This document shows, piece by piece, positions 42,527 to 49,897 of a DNA stretch of 64,000 nucleotides. How positions within the stretch are numbered: the first letter of the stretch is position 1; each line of letters starts with the position of its first letter. A program made the translations under genes and the position numbers. The stretch is from Variovorax paradoxus (lineage in GTDB: Bacteria; Pseudomonadota; Gammaproteobacteria; Burkholderiales; Burkholderiaceae_C), in NCBI GenBank assembly GCA_016806145.1, contig CP063167.1, positions 2,414,501 through 2,478,500 of the forward strand, in the 5' to 3' direction. Below the pieces are notes generated by a model, which was given only the letters and a program-made list of their open reading frames with translations, was not told where the DNA came from and did no database searches.

Positions 42527-43416
42527 CGCCCCTTGAACGAGATGAGGCCCTGCGGTCGCACCACGATCAGCAGGATCACCAGGCCGAACACCACCGCGCG
42601 CGCGAGGATGTCGTTGCTGACCGCCGCCACCACGCCCGTGACCTCGCCGAGGCCGATCGAGGTGACGACCGCGCCGAGCAGGCTGCCGACGCCGCCCGAC
42701 ACCACCACCAGGAAGCTGTCGACCACCAGGGCCGTGCCCATGTCGGGCGAGACGGTCTTGAAGCCCGCCACCAGCACGCCGGTGATGCCGGCCAGGCCGG
42801 CGCCGAAGGCGAAGGTCCAGGCGTTGACGCGCTGCACGTCGATGCCGCAGGCCGCGGCCATGCGCGGGTTGCGGATGATGGCGCGCACCTGCATGCCGAT
42901 GCGCGTGCGGTAGAGCAGCAGCCAGGTCGCGAAGGTCAGCACCACGGTGCAGGCCACGATGAAGGCGCGGTAGGCATTGATCGGCGTGTCGCCGACCATC
43001 ACCGCGCCCTGCAGCACGGCGGGGATCGGCATGTTCTGCAGCCCCGGCCCCAGCCCTTCGATGTGGATGCCGAAGAAGGCCAGGCCGCCTTCGAGCCGCA
43101 CCGCCTGCTGCACCAGGATCGCCACGCCCCAGGTGGCGAGCAGCGTGTCGCCGAGCCGGCCGTAGAGGCGCCGCACCACGCAGCGTTCGATCAGCAGGCC
43201 CAGCGCGGCCGCGACCACGAAGGCGATCGGGATCGCGGCGAACAGCCCGAGCCCGAGCCAGATCTGCGCCAGCACCGCGGCATAGGCACCGACCATGATC
43301 ATCTCGCCGTGCGCCATGTTCACCACGCCCATCGCGCCGTAGATGATGACCAGGCCGAGCGCGGCCAGCAGAAGAATCGAGCCCATGCTGAGCCCGATCA
43401 GGAGTACGTCCAACAT
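42523..43416 (-). CDS. urtB: Urea/short-chain amide ABC transporter permease, UrtB-like
   Basis: A 297-residue LivH-type permease with about eight helices, beginning MLDVLLIGLSMGSILLLAALGL. The AMGVVNMAHGEMIMVGAY block is the family hallmark, and GMQVRAIIRNPRMAAACGID is the coupling loop. It lacks the long N-terminal extension seen in some UrtB proteins. It forms the channel with UrtC; the two genes overlap by four bases. Confidence 0.9.
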   Translation of the reverse strand: MLDVLLIGLSMGSILLLAALGLVIIYGAMGVVNMAHGEMIMVGAYAAVLAQIWLGLGLFAAIPIAFVVAAALGLLIERCVVRRLYGRLGDTLLATWGVAILVQQAVRLEGGLAFFGIHIEGLGPGLQNMPIPAVLQGAVMVGDTPINAYRAFIVACTVVLTFATWLLLYRTRIGMQVRAIIRNPRMAAACGIDVQRVNAWTFAFGAGLAGITGVLVAGFKTVSPDMGTALVVDSFLVVVSGGVGSLLGAVVTSIGLGEVTGVVAAVSNDILARAVVFGLVILLIVVRPQGLISFKGR

Positions 43417-43442
43417 CGGAAGTCTTTCTCTCGAGGGTGACT

Positions 43443-43471
43443 GCGGGCGCGGCACATGCCGCCGCGCCCGC
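43443..43471. other. 11-bp perfect GC stem-loop between urtA and urtB
   Basis: GCGGGCGCGGC pairs with GCCGCGCCCGC around a seven-base loop, with no U-run. It sits just after the binding-protein gene and before the permease. Such intercistronic hairpins protect the 3-prime end of binding-protein mRNA and let it accumulate above the permease message, the pattern known from the malEFG operon. Function here is inference. Confidence 0.6.
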
Positions 43472-43492
43472 GGACGGCTGTTCAGGCCTTTT

Positions 43493-44740
43493 TCAGGCCT
43501 TCACCGGCGCGGCGCCGTTGCGCTTGCAGATCAGGTTGGCGTCGGTCTCGCCGTAGGCGAAGTAAGGCAGCGGCCGCACCGGTTGCGGGCTCGCGTCGAC
43601 CACCTTGCTCTGGCCGTCGGCCTGCCACTGGCCGATGCGCGGCGTGACCCAGGCATGCAGGCTCTCGGGATCGATGCGCACCTTGCCGCCGGGCGCGTCG
43701 TAGCTCTGGCCGCCGATGTTGGCGCGGATGGCGTCGGCCGTGGTGGCCTTGCCGGCCTCCACCGCCTGCTTCCAGAGGAAGACCTGGAAGTACGCGGCCT
43801 CGAGCGAGTGGTAGGTCACGGCCTTGGGGTCGTTGACGAACTTGCGGTAGCGCTCGATGAAGGACTTGTTGGCCGGCGTGTCGATCGACATGAAGTACGG
43901 CACCGAGGTGTAGCTGCCGGCCGCGTACTCGCCGCCCATGGCAGCGATCTCGATCTCGCTGATCACGGTGGCGCAGATCGGCACCGCGGCCTGCGACATG
44001 CCCTGGTTCTTGTACTCGCGGTAGAAGGCCACGAGCGAATCGCCCACCACGTGCGAGAGCACCACGTCGGCGCCCGACTCCTTGATCTTGCGCACCACCG
44101 AGGCCCATTCCGAATGGCCGAGCTCGAGGTACTCGTCGGCCACCCACTTGGCGCCCGACTGCTCGATCAGCTTCTTGCTGACCTTCGACATCTCGCGCGG
44201 ATAGACGTAGTTGGAACCGACGATGAAGAACTTCTTCTTGCCGAGCTTCTCGACGATCCACGGCACGTAGTTGGCCAGCTGCTGGTTGGCGACCGCGCCG
44301 CTGTAGACCACGTTCTTCGAGCACTCGAAGCCTTCGTAGTGGGTTTGATAGAACAGCATCGCGTTGCGGCGCTCGAACACCGGCAGCACCGCCTTGCGGC
44401 TGGCCGAGGTGTGGCAGCCGAACACGGTCTCGATGCGGTCGCGCGTGATCAGCTTCGAGGCCTTCTCGTTGAAGGTCTTCGGGTCGGAGGCGCCGTCCTC
44501 GAGCACCACCTCGACCTGGCGGCCCATCACGCCGCCCGCGGCGTTGATCTCGGCCACGGCCATGCGCACGCCGTTGGCGAGCATCTTCTCGACGATCGAG
44601 AGGCCGCCGGTCTGCGAGTAGAGCGCGCCGACCTTGATGGTGTCGGCCGCGTAAGCGCTGCGCATCAGCGCGGGCGACGCGAGGGCAGCCGCGGAAGCAG
44701 CCGAGGAAACGAGGAAGTGGCGACGGTTGGTTGTCAACAT
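43493..44740 (-). CDS. urtA: Urea/short-chain amide-binding protein, UrtA/FmdD-like
   Basis: A 415-residue periplasmic binding protein with a Tat-like signal (TNRRHFLVSSAASAAALA, ending SAYA). The mature protein starts DTIKVGALYSQTGGLSIVEK and contains FGCHTSASRKAVLPVFERR and FYQTHYEGFECSKNVVY, segments shared with AmiC, UrtA and the amide-binding FmdD. The gene lies directly after the attenuator leader. It is homologous to the regulator AmiC encoded two genes upstream, so the importer and its sensor probably bind the same ligand class. No urease genes are present, while an amidase is, so short-chain amides are more likely than urea. Confidence 0.88.
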   Translation of the reverse strand: MLTTNRRHFLVSSAASAAALASPALMRSAYAADTIKVGALYSQTGGLSIVEKMLANGVRMAVAEINAAGGVMGRQVEVVLEDGASDPKTFNEKASKLITRDRIETVFGCHTSASRKAVLPVFERRNAMLFYQTHYEGFECSKNVVYSGAVANQQLANYVPWIVEKLGKKKFFIVGSNYVYPREMSKVSKKLIEQSGAKWVADEYLELGHSEWASVVRKIKESGADVVLSHVVGDSLVAFYREYKNQGMSQAAVPICATVISEIEIAAMGGEYAAGSYTSVPYFMSIDTPANKSFIERYRKFVNDPKAVTYHSLEAAYFQVFLWKQAVEAGKATTADAIRANIGGQSYDAPGGKVRIDPESLHAWVTPRIGQWQADGQSKVVDASPQPVRPLPYFAYGETDANLICKRNGAAPVKA

Positions 44741-44836
44741 GATGGACCTCAGGACGTGACGCAGCGACCATGCGCTGACGAATGGTTGAAGAGCTCGATG
44801 GGTGGAACCAGCCGACAGCACTGTCGGGCGCAGGCG

Positions 44837-44876
44837 AAAAAAAACCCACAACGCGGTGGGGACCGCGGCGTGGGCT
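44837..44876 (-). terminator. Intrinsic terminator (attenuator) before urtA
   Basis: On the minus strand the RNA forms CCCAC-GC-CGCGGU / ACCGCG-UU-GUGGG, eleven pairs with one 2x2 internal loop and a CCCC tetraloop, followed by eight uridines. It lies after the regulator genes and before the transporter genes of the same unit, the position expected of an AmiR-controlled attenuator. Confidence 0.85.
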
Positions 44877-44884
44877 TCATTGCC
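44873..44884 (-). promoter_or_regulatory. ANTAR-type hairpin (loop AAUGAA) overlapping the urtA attenuator
   Basis: The RNA GGC-AAUGAA-GCC has a hexanucleotide loop with A at position 1 and G at position 4, the features ANTAR proteins read. Its 3-prime arm is also part of the 5-prime arm of the terminator, so the two structures exclude each other. The stem is short (three pairs, a fourth across a bulge). Confidence 0.55.
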
Positions 44885-44998
44885 AGGTGGACCGGAGAAC
44901 ACACATGGTTCCCGGTGCCGGCTGCATCGGCGCCTGACGAATCAAGGGGATGCAGCCACCGAGCCGGAGGACCGACTCGATGCAGTCATGCTAGCGAG

Positions 44999-45598
44999 TT
45001 AGGGCGCCGGGTGCAACAGGGTTTCCATGTTGATGATCGAACTCGCGATCTGTTCCATCGACAGGCGCTTGGCCATCGCCTGCGCGCGGATCGCCTGGTA
45101 GGCCTCGCCCTCGCTGATGCCCTTGGACGCCATGAGGATCGTCTTCGCTCGGCTCATGGCCTGGTCGCTCGTGATCTTGCGGCGCAGCTTGCGGTTCTCC
45201 TTGAGCATCGCCTGGCGCTCGGCCCACAGGCTGCGCGCGGTCACCAGGTGCGCGAGCAGGCCGAAGGGCTTGATCGGCTTCTGCACCACCGCGAAGGCCG
45301 CGCTCTCGAGCACCAGCTGCAGGGTGGTCGGGTCCTCGTAGTTGACGATCGCGATCACCGTCGGCTCGGGCCGCGGCATCGACTTGAGCAGGGTCTCGGT
45401 GGCCTGGCGCGACTCGCCCTCCACCAGCAGGAACAGCACGTCGACATTGGGCGGCACGGTGGCCGGCATGGGCCAGGCCATGCTGACCATGCAGCCCACG
45501 CGGCGCAGGTGGCTGACGAGGGCGTCGCCCTCCTCGTCCGGCGGATGGACGACGACGATCTTGAGCTCGGGCAGTTCGCGCAGCAGCGAAATGGTCAT
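44999..45598 (-). CDS. amiR: AmiR-like ANTAR-domain antitermination regulator
   Basis: A 199-residue regulator with an N-terminal receiver-like domain, a coiled-coil linker (about 120-145, LWAERQAMLKENRKLRRKI) and a C-terminal ANTAR domain (AMSRAKTILMASKGISEGEAYQAIRAQAMAKRLSMEQIA). The receiver-like part lacks the phosphorylation aspartates, as in Pseudomonas AmiR, so control should be by binding AmiC rather than phosphate. It binds nascent RNA to block terminators. The gene follows amiC by 16 bp, and an attenuator leader to the transporter genes begins straight after its stop. Confidence 0.9.
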   Translation of the reverse strand: MTISLLRELPELKIVVVHPPDEEGDALVSHLRRVGCMVSMAWPMPATVPPNVDVLFLLVEGESRQATETLLKSMPRPEPTVIAIVNYEDPTTLQLVLESAAFAVVQKPIKPFGLLAHLVTARSLWAERQAMLKENRKLRRKITSDQAMSRAKTILMASKGISEGEAYQAIRAQAMAKRLSMEQIASSIINMETLLHPAP

Positions 45599-45614
45599 GG
45601 CGCCTCCGCTTCCC

Positions 45615-46763
45615 TCAGGCCGGCCGTCCAGCGAGCGGATCGAACCGGTTCTCGTACATGTAGGGATCGGGCTTCACGCGCAGGCCCGGATCGTCCACCA
45701 CCTGGAACGTGCCCTGCGCATCGACGCGCGCCACGCGCGGCCAGAGGTAGGTGTGGTGGTTCTCCTGGTCGATGCGCACCCGGCCCTGCGGCGCGTCGAA
45801 CTCGTGCTCGTGCAGGTGCGGCAGCATCGCCTCGAGCCGGTCGCTGCCCGCGCGCTCGAGCGTCTGTGCATAGAGCATCACCTGGAAGTAGGCCGACTCC
45901 GCGCAGGCCGTGATCGGCAGGCCGCTGCCGAAGCGCTTGCGCCAGGCCGCGACGAACCGGAGGTTGGCCGGCGTCTGCAGGGTCGAGAAGTACGGTGCCG
46001 CCGTGATGCTGCCCGCGGCGGCGCGCGCCGACATCTGCGCGATCTCGGCCTCCTGCGTCGACTGGCTCGCGATCGGATGCGTCCGCTGGTCGAAGCCCGC
46101 CTCGCCGTAGGCCTCGTAGAAGCGCGCGATGCCGTCGCCGACCACGGTCGAGTAGACGACGTCGGGCTGCGCGGCCTCGATGCGCCGGATCACCTTGGGC
46201 ATGTCGATGTCGGCCACGCGCAGCGGCACGTACATCTCGTCGAGCACCTCGCCGCCGGCCTGGCGGAACAGGTCCGCGATGATCCGGTTGGACTCGTAGG
46301 GGTAGACGTAGTCCGAGCCGATCAGGAACAGCCGCTTGCCGAAATGGCTCGTGAGGTAGCGCACCAGCTGCACCGAGTTCTGGTTCGGCGCCGCGCCCGT
46401 GTAGACGCAGTTCGGCGAATACTCGAAGCCTTCGTAGAGCGTGGGATAGAACAGCAGCGCGCGATGCGCCTCGACCACCGGCAGCACCGCCTTGCGCGTG
46501 CTCGACATGTAGCAGCCGAAGATCACCGCCACGCCCGCCTGGTCGCACAGCTGCTTGGCCAGCTCGCGGTAGCGCGGCGGCCGCGAGGCCGGGTCGAGCA
46601 CCACCGGCTCGATCGGCCGCCCGAGCACCCCGCCGCTCGCGTTGACCTCCTCGATCGCGAGCAGGGTCGCGGCCTGCTGCGTGCGCTCGACGGCCGCGGT
46701 CACGCCCGTCGATGAGAAAAGCACCCCGACCCGCCAGGGGGTTTGTGATTTGGATCCGGTCAC
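45615..46763 (-). CDS. amiC: AmiC-like ligand-sensing regulator (amide sensor)
   Basis: A 382-residue protein with the periplasmic-binding-protein fold but no signal peptide, so it stays in the cytoplasm. WRVGVLFSSTGVTAAVERTQ opens domain 1, and FGCYMSSTRKAVLPVVEAHRALLFYP with YEGFEYSPNCVYTGAAPNQN match AmiC and UrtA. In Pseudomonas, AmiC holds AmiR inactive until an amide binds. The start is GTG 46763, preceded by GGGAG at suitable spacing; no ATG is near. It is encoded directly upstream of amiR, and its own leader contains an attenuator. Confidence 0.88.
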   Translation of the reverse strand: MTGSKSQTPWRVGVLFSSTGVTAAVERTQQAATLLAIEEVNASGGVLGRPIEPVVLDPASRPPRYRELAKQLCDQAGVAVIFGCYMSSTRKAVLPVVEAHRALLFYPTLYEGFEYSPNCVYTGAAPNQNSVQLVRYLTSHFGKRLFLIGSDYVYPYESNRIIADLFRQAGGEVLDEMYVPLRVADIDMPKVIRRIEAAQPDVVYSTVVGDGIARFYEAYGEAGFDQRTHPIASQSTQEAEIAQMSARAAAGSITAAPYFSTLQTPANLRFVAAWRKRFGSGLPITACAESAYFQVMLYAQTLERAGSDRLEAMLPHLHEHEFDAPQGRVRIDQENHHTYLWPRVARVDAQGTFQVVDDPGLRVKPDPYMYENRFDPLAGRPA

Positions 46764-46779
46764 GTCTGGACTCCCAATG

Positions 46780-46817
46780 AAAAAAGCCCCCAGCAGCCCT
46801 TGCGGCCGCTGGGAGCT
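46780..46817 (-). terminator. Intrinsic terminator (attenuator) before amiC
   Basis: On the minus strand AGCUCCCAGCGGCC pairs with the later GGGCUGCUGGGGGCU around a short GCAA-containing loop, followed by six uridines, ending 16 bp before the amiC GTG start. A terminator inside the leader of its own regulator gene suggests autoregulation. It could in part also terminate any transcript arriving from upstream. Confidence 0.8.
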
Positions 46818-46827
46818 TCACTGCTCC
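46812..46827 (-). promoter_or_regulatory. ANTAR-type hairpin (loop AGUGAA) overlapping the amiC attenuator
   Basis: GGAGC-AGUGAA-GCUCC is a perfect five-pair hairpin with a six-base loop carrying A1 and G4, the ANTAR recognition pattern. Its 3-prime arm GCUCC is shared with the terminator 5-prime arm, giving the classic mutually exclusive pair. A weaker candidate for the first hairpin, loop ACAGUA, is at 46857-46873. Confidence 0.7.
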
Positions 46828-46916
46828 GTGTCAATGTCGAGGCCTCGCGGCGTCGTCCGCCCTACTGTAGCAGTCCCGCGTGCACGGCAGGCAAGTCTTT
46901 CGAGAAGCCCCGCGCT

Positions 46917-48170
46917 TCAGTGGGAGGCCGGACGGCCGTTGGCGTGCTTCATCGGCGCCACGCGCCGCACGATCCAGCGGAAGGCCGGCCCGGTCAGCAG
47001 GGTCGACAGCACGGCGAGCGTGACCAGGGCCGCGAAGGCATGCTCCGACAGCAGGCCCTTGTCGCGCAGGATGGTCGCGGCCACGATCTCCATCAGCCCC
47101 TTGCATTGCAGCAACGTGCCCACCGCGAGCGCCTCGCGCCGCGACAGCCATCGGGCCGGCGAGCATGCCAGCACCGCCACCAGCTTGGCTCCGACCGCGA
47201 GCACCAGCAAGGTGACCGAGGCCTGCAGCGAGGCCCAGCCCAGCACGCTGCCGTCGATCTTGAGTCCGCTGTGGCCGAAGAACACAGGCGCCAGGCCGAT
47301 CAGCGCGAACTTGCCGAGCCGCTCCGCAGGCAGCCGCCGCGACCAGGCCGCCGGCACGATCGCGCCCGCGAAGTAGGCACCGAGCAGCTCGTGCAGCCCC
47401 AGCTGCGAGCTCGACCACGCGCCGGCCGCGAGGAACAGCGGCATCGCGAGCCAGATCGCCCAGGCCGGCGGCTCGCGCGTCGCCTTGCGCGCAACCGCGG
47501 CAATGCCCGCGAGCGCCGCGGCCAGCGCGATCGCGGCGGCCGGCTTGACCCACGAGCCCGCGAGCAGCGCCTGCCCTTCGGCCGCGAGCAACAGCAGCGC
47601 CAGGCCGATCCAGAGCACCGCATCGTCGAGCACCGCGATGCGCAGCGCGATGCGCGTCAGCGGCCGGTGCAGCGGCCCGAGCTCGCGCACGATGCCGATC
47701 AGCACCGGCAGCGCACTCACGGCGAGGCACAGGCCGATCGCCAGCGCGCCCCACCACTGCCCGCCATGCGGCGCGGCCCAGCCCGGCAGGTGGTTGAACC
47801 AGAGCTTGGCGGCCAGCGTGCCCACCGCGAACGGCAGCAGCAGCGCCATCACCGCGCTGGCGACGAAGCGCAGCGTCTCGCCGGGCCGAGCGGGCGGCAG
47901 GTCGGTCGCGCCCGGCAGGTGCACCGTCTGCCGCGTTTCGAGTCCGGCCGTGAAGGCCAGCAGCAGCACGCCGATCCAGCCGATGAAGTCGCCACCCGCC
48001 GACGGGATGCCGGCGGCCTTGGGCAGCACGCCGGTGGCCGCGAGCAGCAGGCCGATGATGATCGGCAGCACCGCGATCGGCACCGAGCGGCCGAGGGCGC
48101 GCCAGATGGCCCAGGACAGGCCCATGAAGAGGATCAGGTCGGCGAAGGTCGATAGCAGGCTGTGAGGCAT
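46917..48170 (-). CDS. Cation/proton antiporter, CPA2 (KefB-like) membrane domain
   Basis: A 417-residue inner-membrane protein with about 12 helices matching the Na+/H+ exchanger domain of CPA2 antiporters. The ion-site region RIAVLDDAVLWIGLALLLL and the LLAFTAGLE segment are visible. It lacks the cytoplasmic RCK/TrkA-N domain of true KefB/KefC, so it is a short form. It exchanges a monovalent cation for protons; the ion is unknown. The gene lies 20 bp after gspJ on the same strand. Confidence 0.8.
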   Translation of the reverse strand: MPHSLLSTFADLILFMGLSWAIWRALGRSVPIAVLPIIIGLLLAATGVLPKAAGIPSAGGDFIGWIGVLLLAFTAGLETRQTVHLPGATDLPPARPGETLRFVASAVMALLLPFAVGTLAAKLWFNHLPGWAAPHGGQWWGALAIGLCLAVSALPVLIGIVRELGPLHRPLTRIALRIAVLDDAVLWIGLALLLLAAEGQALLAGSWVKPAAAIALAAALAGIAAVARKATREPPAWAIWLAMPLFLAAGAWSSSQLGLHELLGAYFAGAIVPAAWSRRLPAERLGKFALIGLAPVFFGHSGLKIDGSVLGWASLQASVTLLVLAVGAKLVAVLACSPARWLSRREALAVGTLLQCKGLMEIVAATILRDKGLLSEHAFAALVTLAVLSTLLTGPAFRWIVRRVAPMKHANGRPASH

Positions 48171-48190
48171 GGGTGGATGCTACCGTGGCA

Positions 48191-48853
48191 TCAGCCGGGC
48201 GAATTTCCCTCGAGCACGAACACGCGCCTGAAGCGCCGTGCCGGTCCGTCGCCGGCCGGCAGCACCGCCAGTTCGGCTTCGAGGCCGCTGGCGGGCACGC
48301 GTGCGGGCGCGACGGCCGGGAGGTTGCGCCACCCCTGGCCCGGTTCCCAGGCCCGCAGCCCGAACGATGCGACGTCGCCCAGCACCTCGACCCGGTCGGC
48401 GGCGTCCGGCGCGGGCAGCGGGAACTCCCGGCGCGCCTCGCCCGCGGCGCGGTACAGCGAGCTGCCGCGTTGCCACCACTGCACGCGCTGCCATTGACCG
48501 GGGGCTGCCGGCGCGGCACGCACGATCTCGATCAGCAACGGCAGCGCGGCCTGGCTGCGCACCTGCAGTGCGGTCGGCAGCAACTGCGCGCTCGCGTGCG
48601 CGGCGGTGGCCGCCGCCGGCAACGGCAGCTCGGTGGTCGCACGCAGGGCCAGGTCGGTCTCGAGCTGGCCCAGCGCCCGCAGCAGCCGCGCGGCATCGTC
48701 GCTGCGTCGCTCGAGCTGGCTGTCGGTCCGCGTCACGCTCTCGAGTCCGCGCCATGCCATGACGCTGACCACCGCCATCAGCGCGATGGCGATCATCACT
48801 TCGACCAGCGTGAAGCCCCGGCCGCGAACTTTCGACGAGCCGCCGCGGCGCAT
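48191..48853 (-). CDS. gspJ: Type II secretion minor pseudopilin GspJ
   Basis: A 220-residue prepilin. After a short basic leader, the prepilin-peptidase site is RG^FTLVEVM with the conserved Glu5, followed by a hydrophobic helix (IAIALMAVVSVMAWRGLESV). The SQLERRSDDAARLLRALGQLETDL stretch is typical of GspJ. It joins GspI and GspK at the pseudopilus tip. It begins immediately after the gspI stop. No gspK follows; an antiporter gene does. Confidence 0.88.
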   Translation of the reverse strand: MRRGGSSKVRGRGFTLVEVMIAIALMAVVSVMAWRGLESVTRTDSQLERRSDDAARLLRALGQLETDLALRATTELPLPAAATAAHASAQLLPTALQVRSQAALPLLIEIVRAAPAAPGQWQRVQWWQRGSSLYRAAGEARREFPLPAPDAADRVEVLGDVASFGLRAWEPGQGWRNLPAVAPARVPASGLEAELAVLPAGDGPARRFRRVFVLEGNSPG

Positions 48854-49234
48854 CTAGCGCACCTCGATCCGGGTCTGCAGCGAGGCGAGCGAATGCGCGT
48901 CGCCCGCGAGGTACACCTCGACCGTCGCGTTGCGCAGTCCGCCGACCGCCGCGCCCACCTCCAGCCGGCACAGCAGCGGCACCTCGCCCTGCGGGCACGG
49001 CGTGCGCAGCACGCCTGGCGACGCCGGTGCGCTGCCGATGCGCAACTCCGCCAGCCGGTTCTCGGCCGAGAGCATGGCGATCGACTGCTTCTCCAGCAGT
49101 CCGAGATGGGTGATCGACTGGCTCGAGGCGCGCACGATCGCCGCCAGCGCGATGCTGACGATCGTGAGCGCCATCAGCACCTCGATCAGCGTGAAGCCCG
49201 ACGGCCTCGCCGTGGCACGGCAACGGAGGGACAT
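48854..49234 (-). CDS. gspI: Type II secretion minor pseudopilin GspI
   Basis: A 126-residue prepilin with cleavage site SG^FTLIEVLMAL and the following helix, then the SAENRLAELRIG block typical of GspI. It forms part of the pseudopilus tip complex with GspJ. Directly adjacent to gspJ, 3 bp from gspH. Confidence 0.88.
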   Translation of the reverse strand: MSLRCRATARPSGFTLIEVLMALTIVSIALAAIVRASSQSITHLGLLEKQSIAMLSAENRLAELRIGSAPASPGVLRTPCPQGEVPLLCRLEVGAAVGGLRNATVEVYLAGDAHSLASLQTRIEVR

Positions 49235-49237
49235 GGT

Positions 49238-49753
49238 TCAGCGCAGCAGGTAGGCGCCCGACGGGTCGCGCACGATCACGACCGTGGCATCGGCGTGGCG
49301 CAGCGCGAGCTGCCAGGGCGCGCCCATGGGCTCGGCGGTCAGCAGCACCGGGCGCGAAGGCACGACCTCCACCGGGCCGGCGCGCCAGGCGACGGGGCCG
49401 AGCACGTCGTCGCGCTCGAAGCGGTCGAGCGCGCCCAGGGTCGTGACCGTGGGGATGGTGCTGCCGGGTTGCGGGCGCCAGGTGCCGCGGCTGAACCGGT
49501 AGCCATCGGCATCGGCCTCCCAGGCGATCACGCGTCCGTCGACGCGCACTTCGTTCTGCGCGGCCGCGAGCCGCCGGGCGAGTTCGCGCGCATCGCGCCG
49601 CAGCTCGCGCGCCGGATCCGGCGCCACGCTCAGGCTGATCGCCGCGGTGGCGATCCCGACGATCACCATCACCACCATCAACTCGATCAACGAGAAGCCG
49701 CGCGGCCGCCGCCAGGCGCGCGGCGCGGGGGCATGGAGCGGTGCGAGGTTCAT
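49238..49753 (-). CDS. gspH: Type II secretion minor pseudopilin GspH
   Basis: A 171-residue prepilin. A 19-residue basic leader precedes RG^FSLIELMVVMVIVGI. The later part (LRRDARELARRLAAAQNEVRVDG, then GYRFSRGTWRP) matches GspH/FimT-like proteins. It links the major pseudopilin GspG to the tip. No strong ribosome-binding site is seen before the ATG. The gene heads a minus-strand H-I-J trio. Confidence 0.87.
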   Translation of the reverse strand: MNLAPLHAPAPRAWRRPRGFSLIELMVVMVIVGIATAAISLSVAPDPARELRRDARELARRLAAAQNEVRVDGRVIAWEADADGYRFSRGTWRPQPGSTIPTVTTLGALDRFERDDVLGPVAWRAGPVEVVPSRPVLLTAEPMGAPWQLALRHADATVVIVRDPSGAYLLR

Positions 49754-49897
49754 CGGAGGGCGGCGGTGTGCCGCGGCGATGCTAGGCCGCGCATGTGATG
49801 GTGCGATGAAGGTCGCGCGGCATGCACACCCGAGTTTCCGACACACGAAGCCAACACCGCGGTGATAGACAGGAACCCGACACCGGAAGCACCGACC

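Larger units (their letters stand above)
44741..44998 (-). promoter_or_regulatory. Antitermination leader between amiR and the transporter genes
   Basis: A 258-nt untranslated stretch on the transporter mRNA. Read 5-prime to 3-prime on the minus strand it contains a long stem made by 44949-44957 with 44920-44928 (nine perfect pairs, GGCUGCAUC/GAUGCAGCC), a hairpin at 44891-44916 with a GUGUG-containing loop, then the A-x-x-G loop hairpin and the terminator listed separately, and finally about 95 nt to the urtA ATG. AmiR-type ANTAR proteins bind two such hairpins to prevent terminator formation. A candidate first hairpin lies at 44970-44987 (loop AUCGAG) but its closing pair is mismatched. Confidence 0.65.

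Noticed and set aside
39961..44740. Reading the urt-like genes as a dedicated urea uptake system
   Set aside because: No urease or urea carboxylase genes are nearby, while amiC, amiR and an amidase are; amide transport fits better, though urea cannot be excluded.
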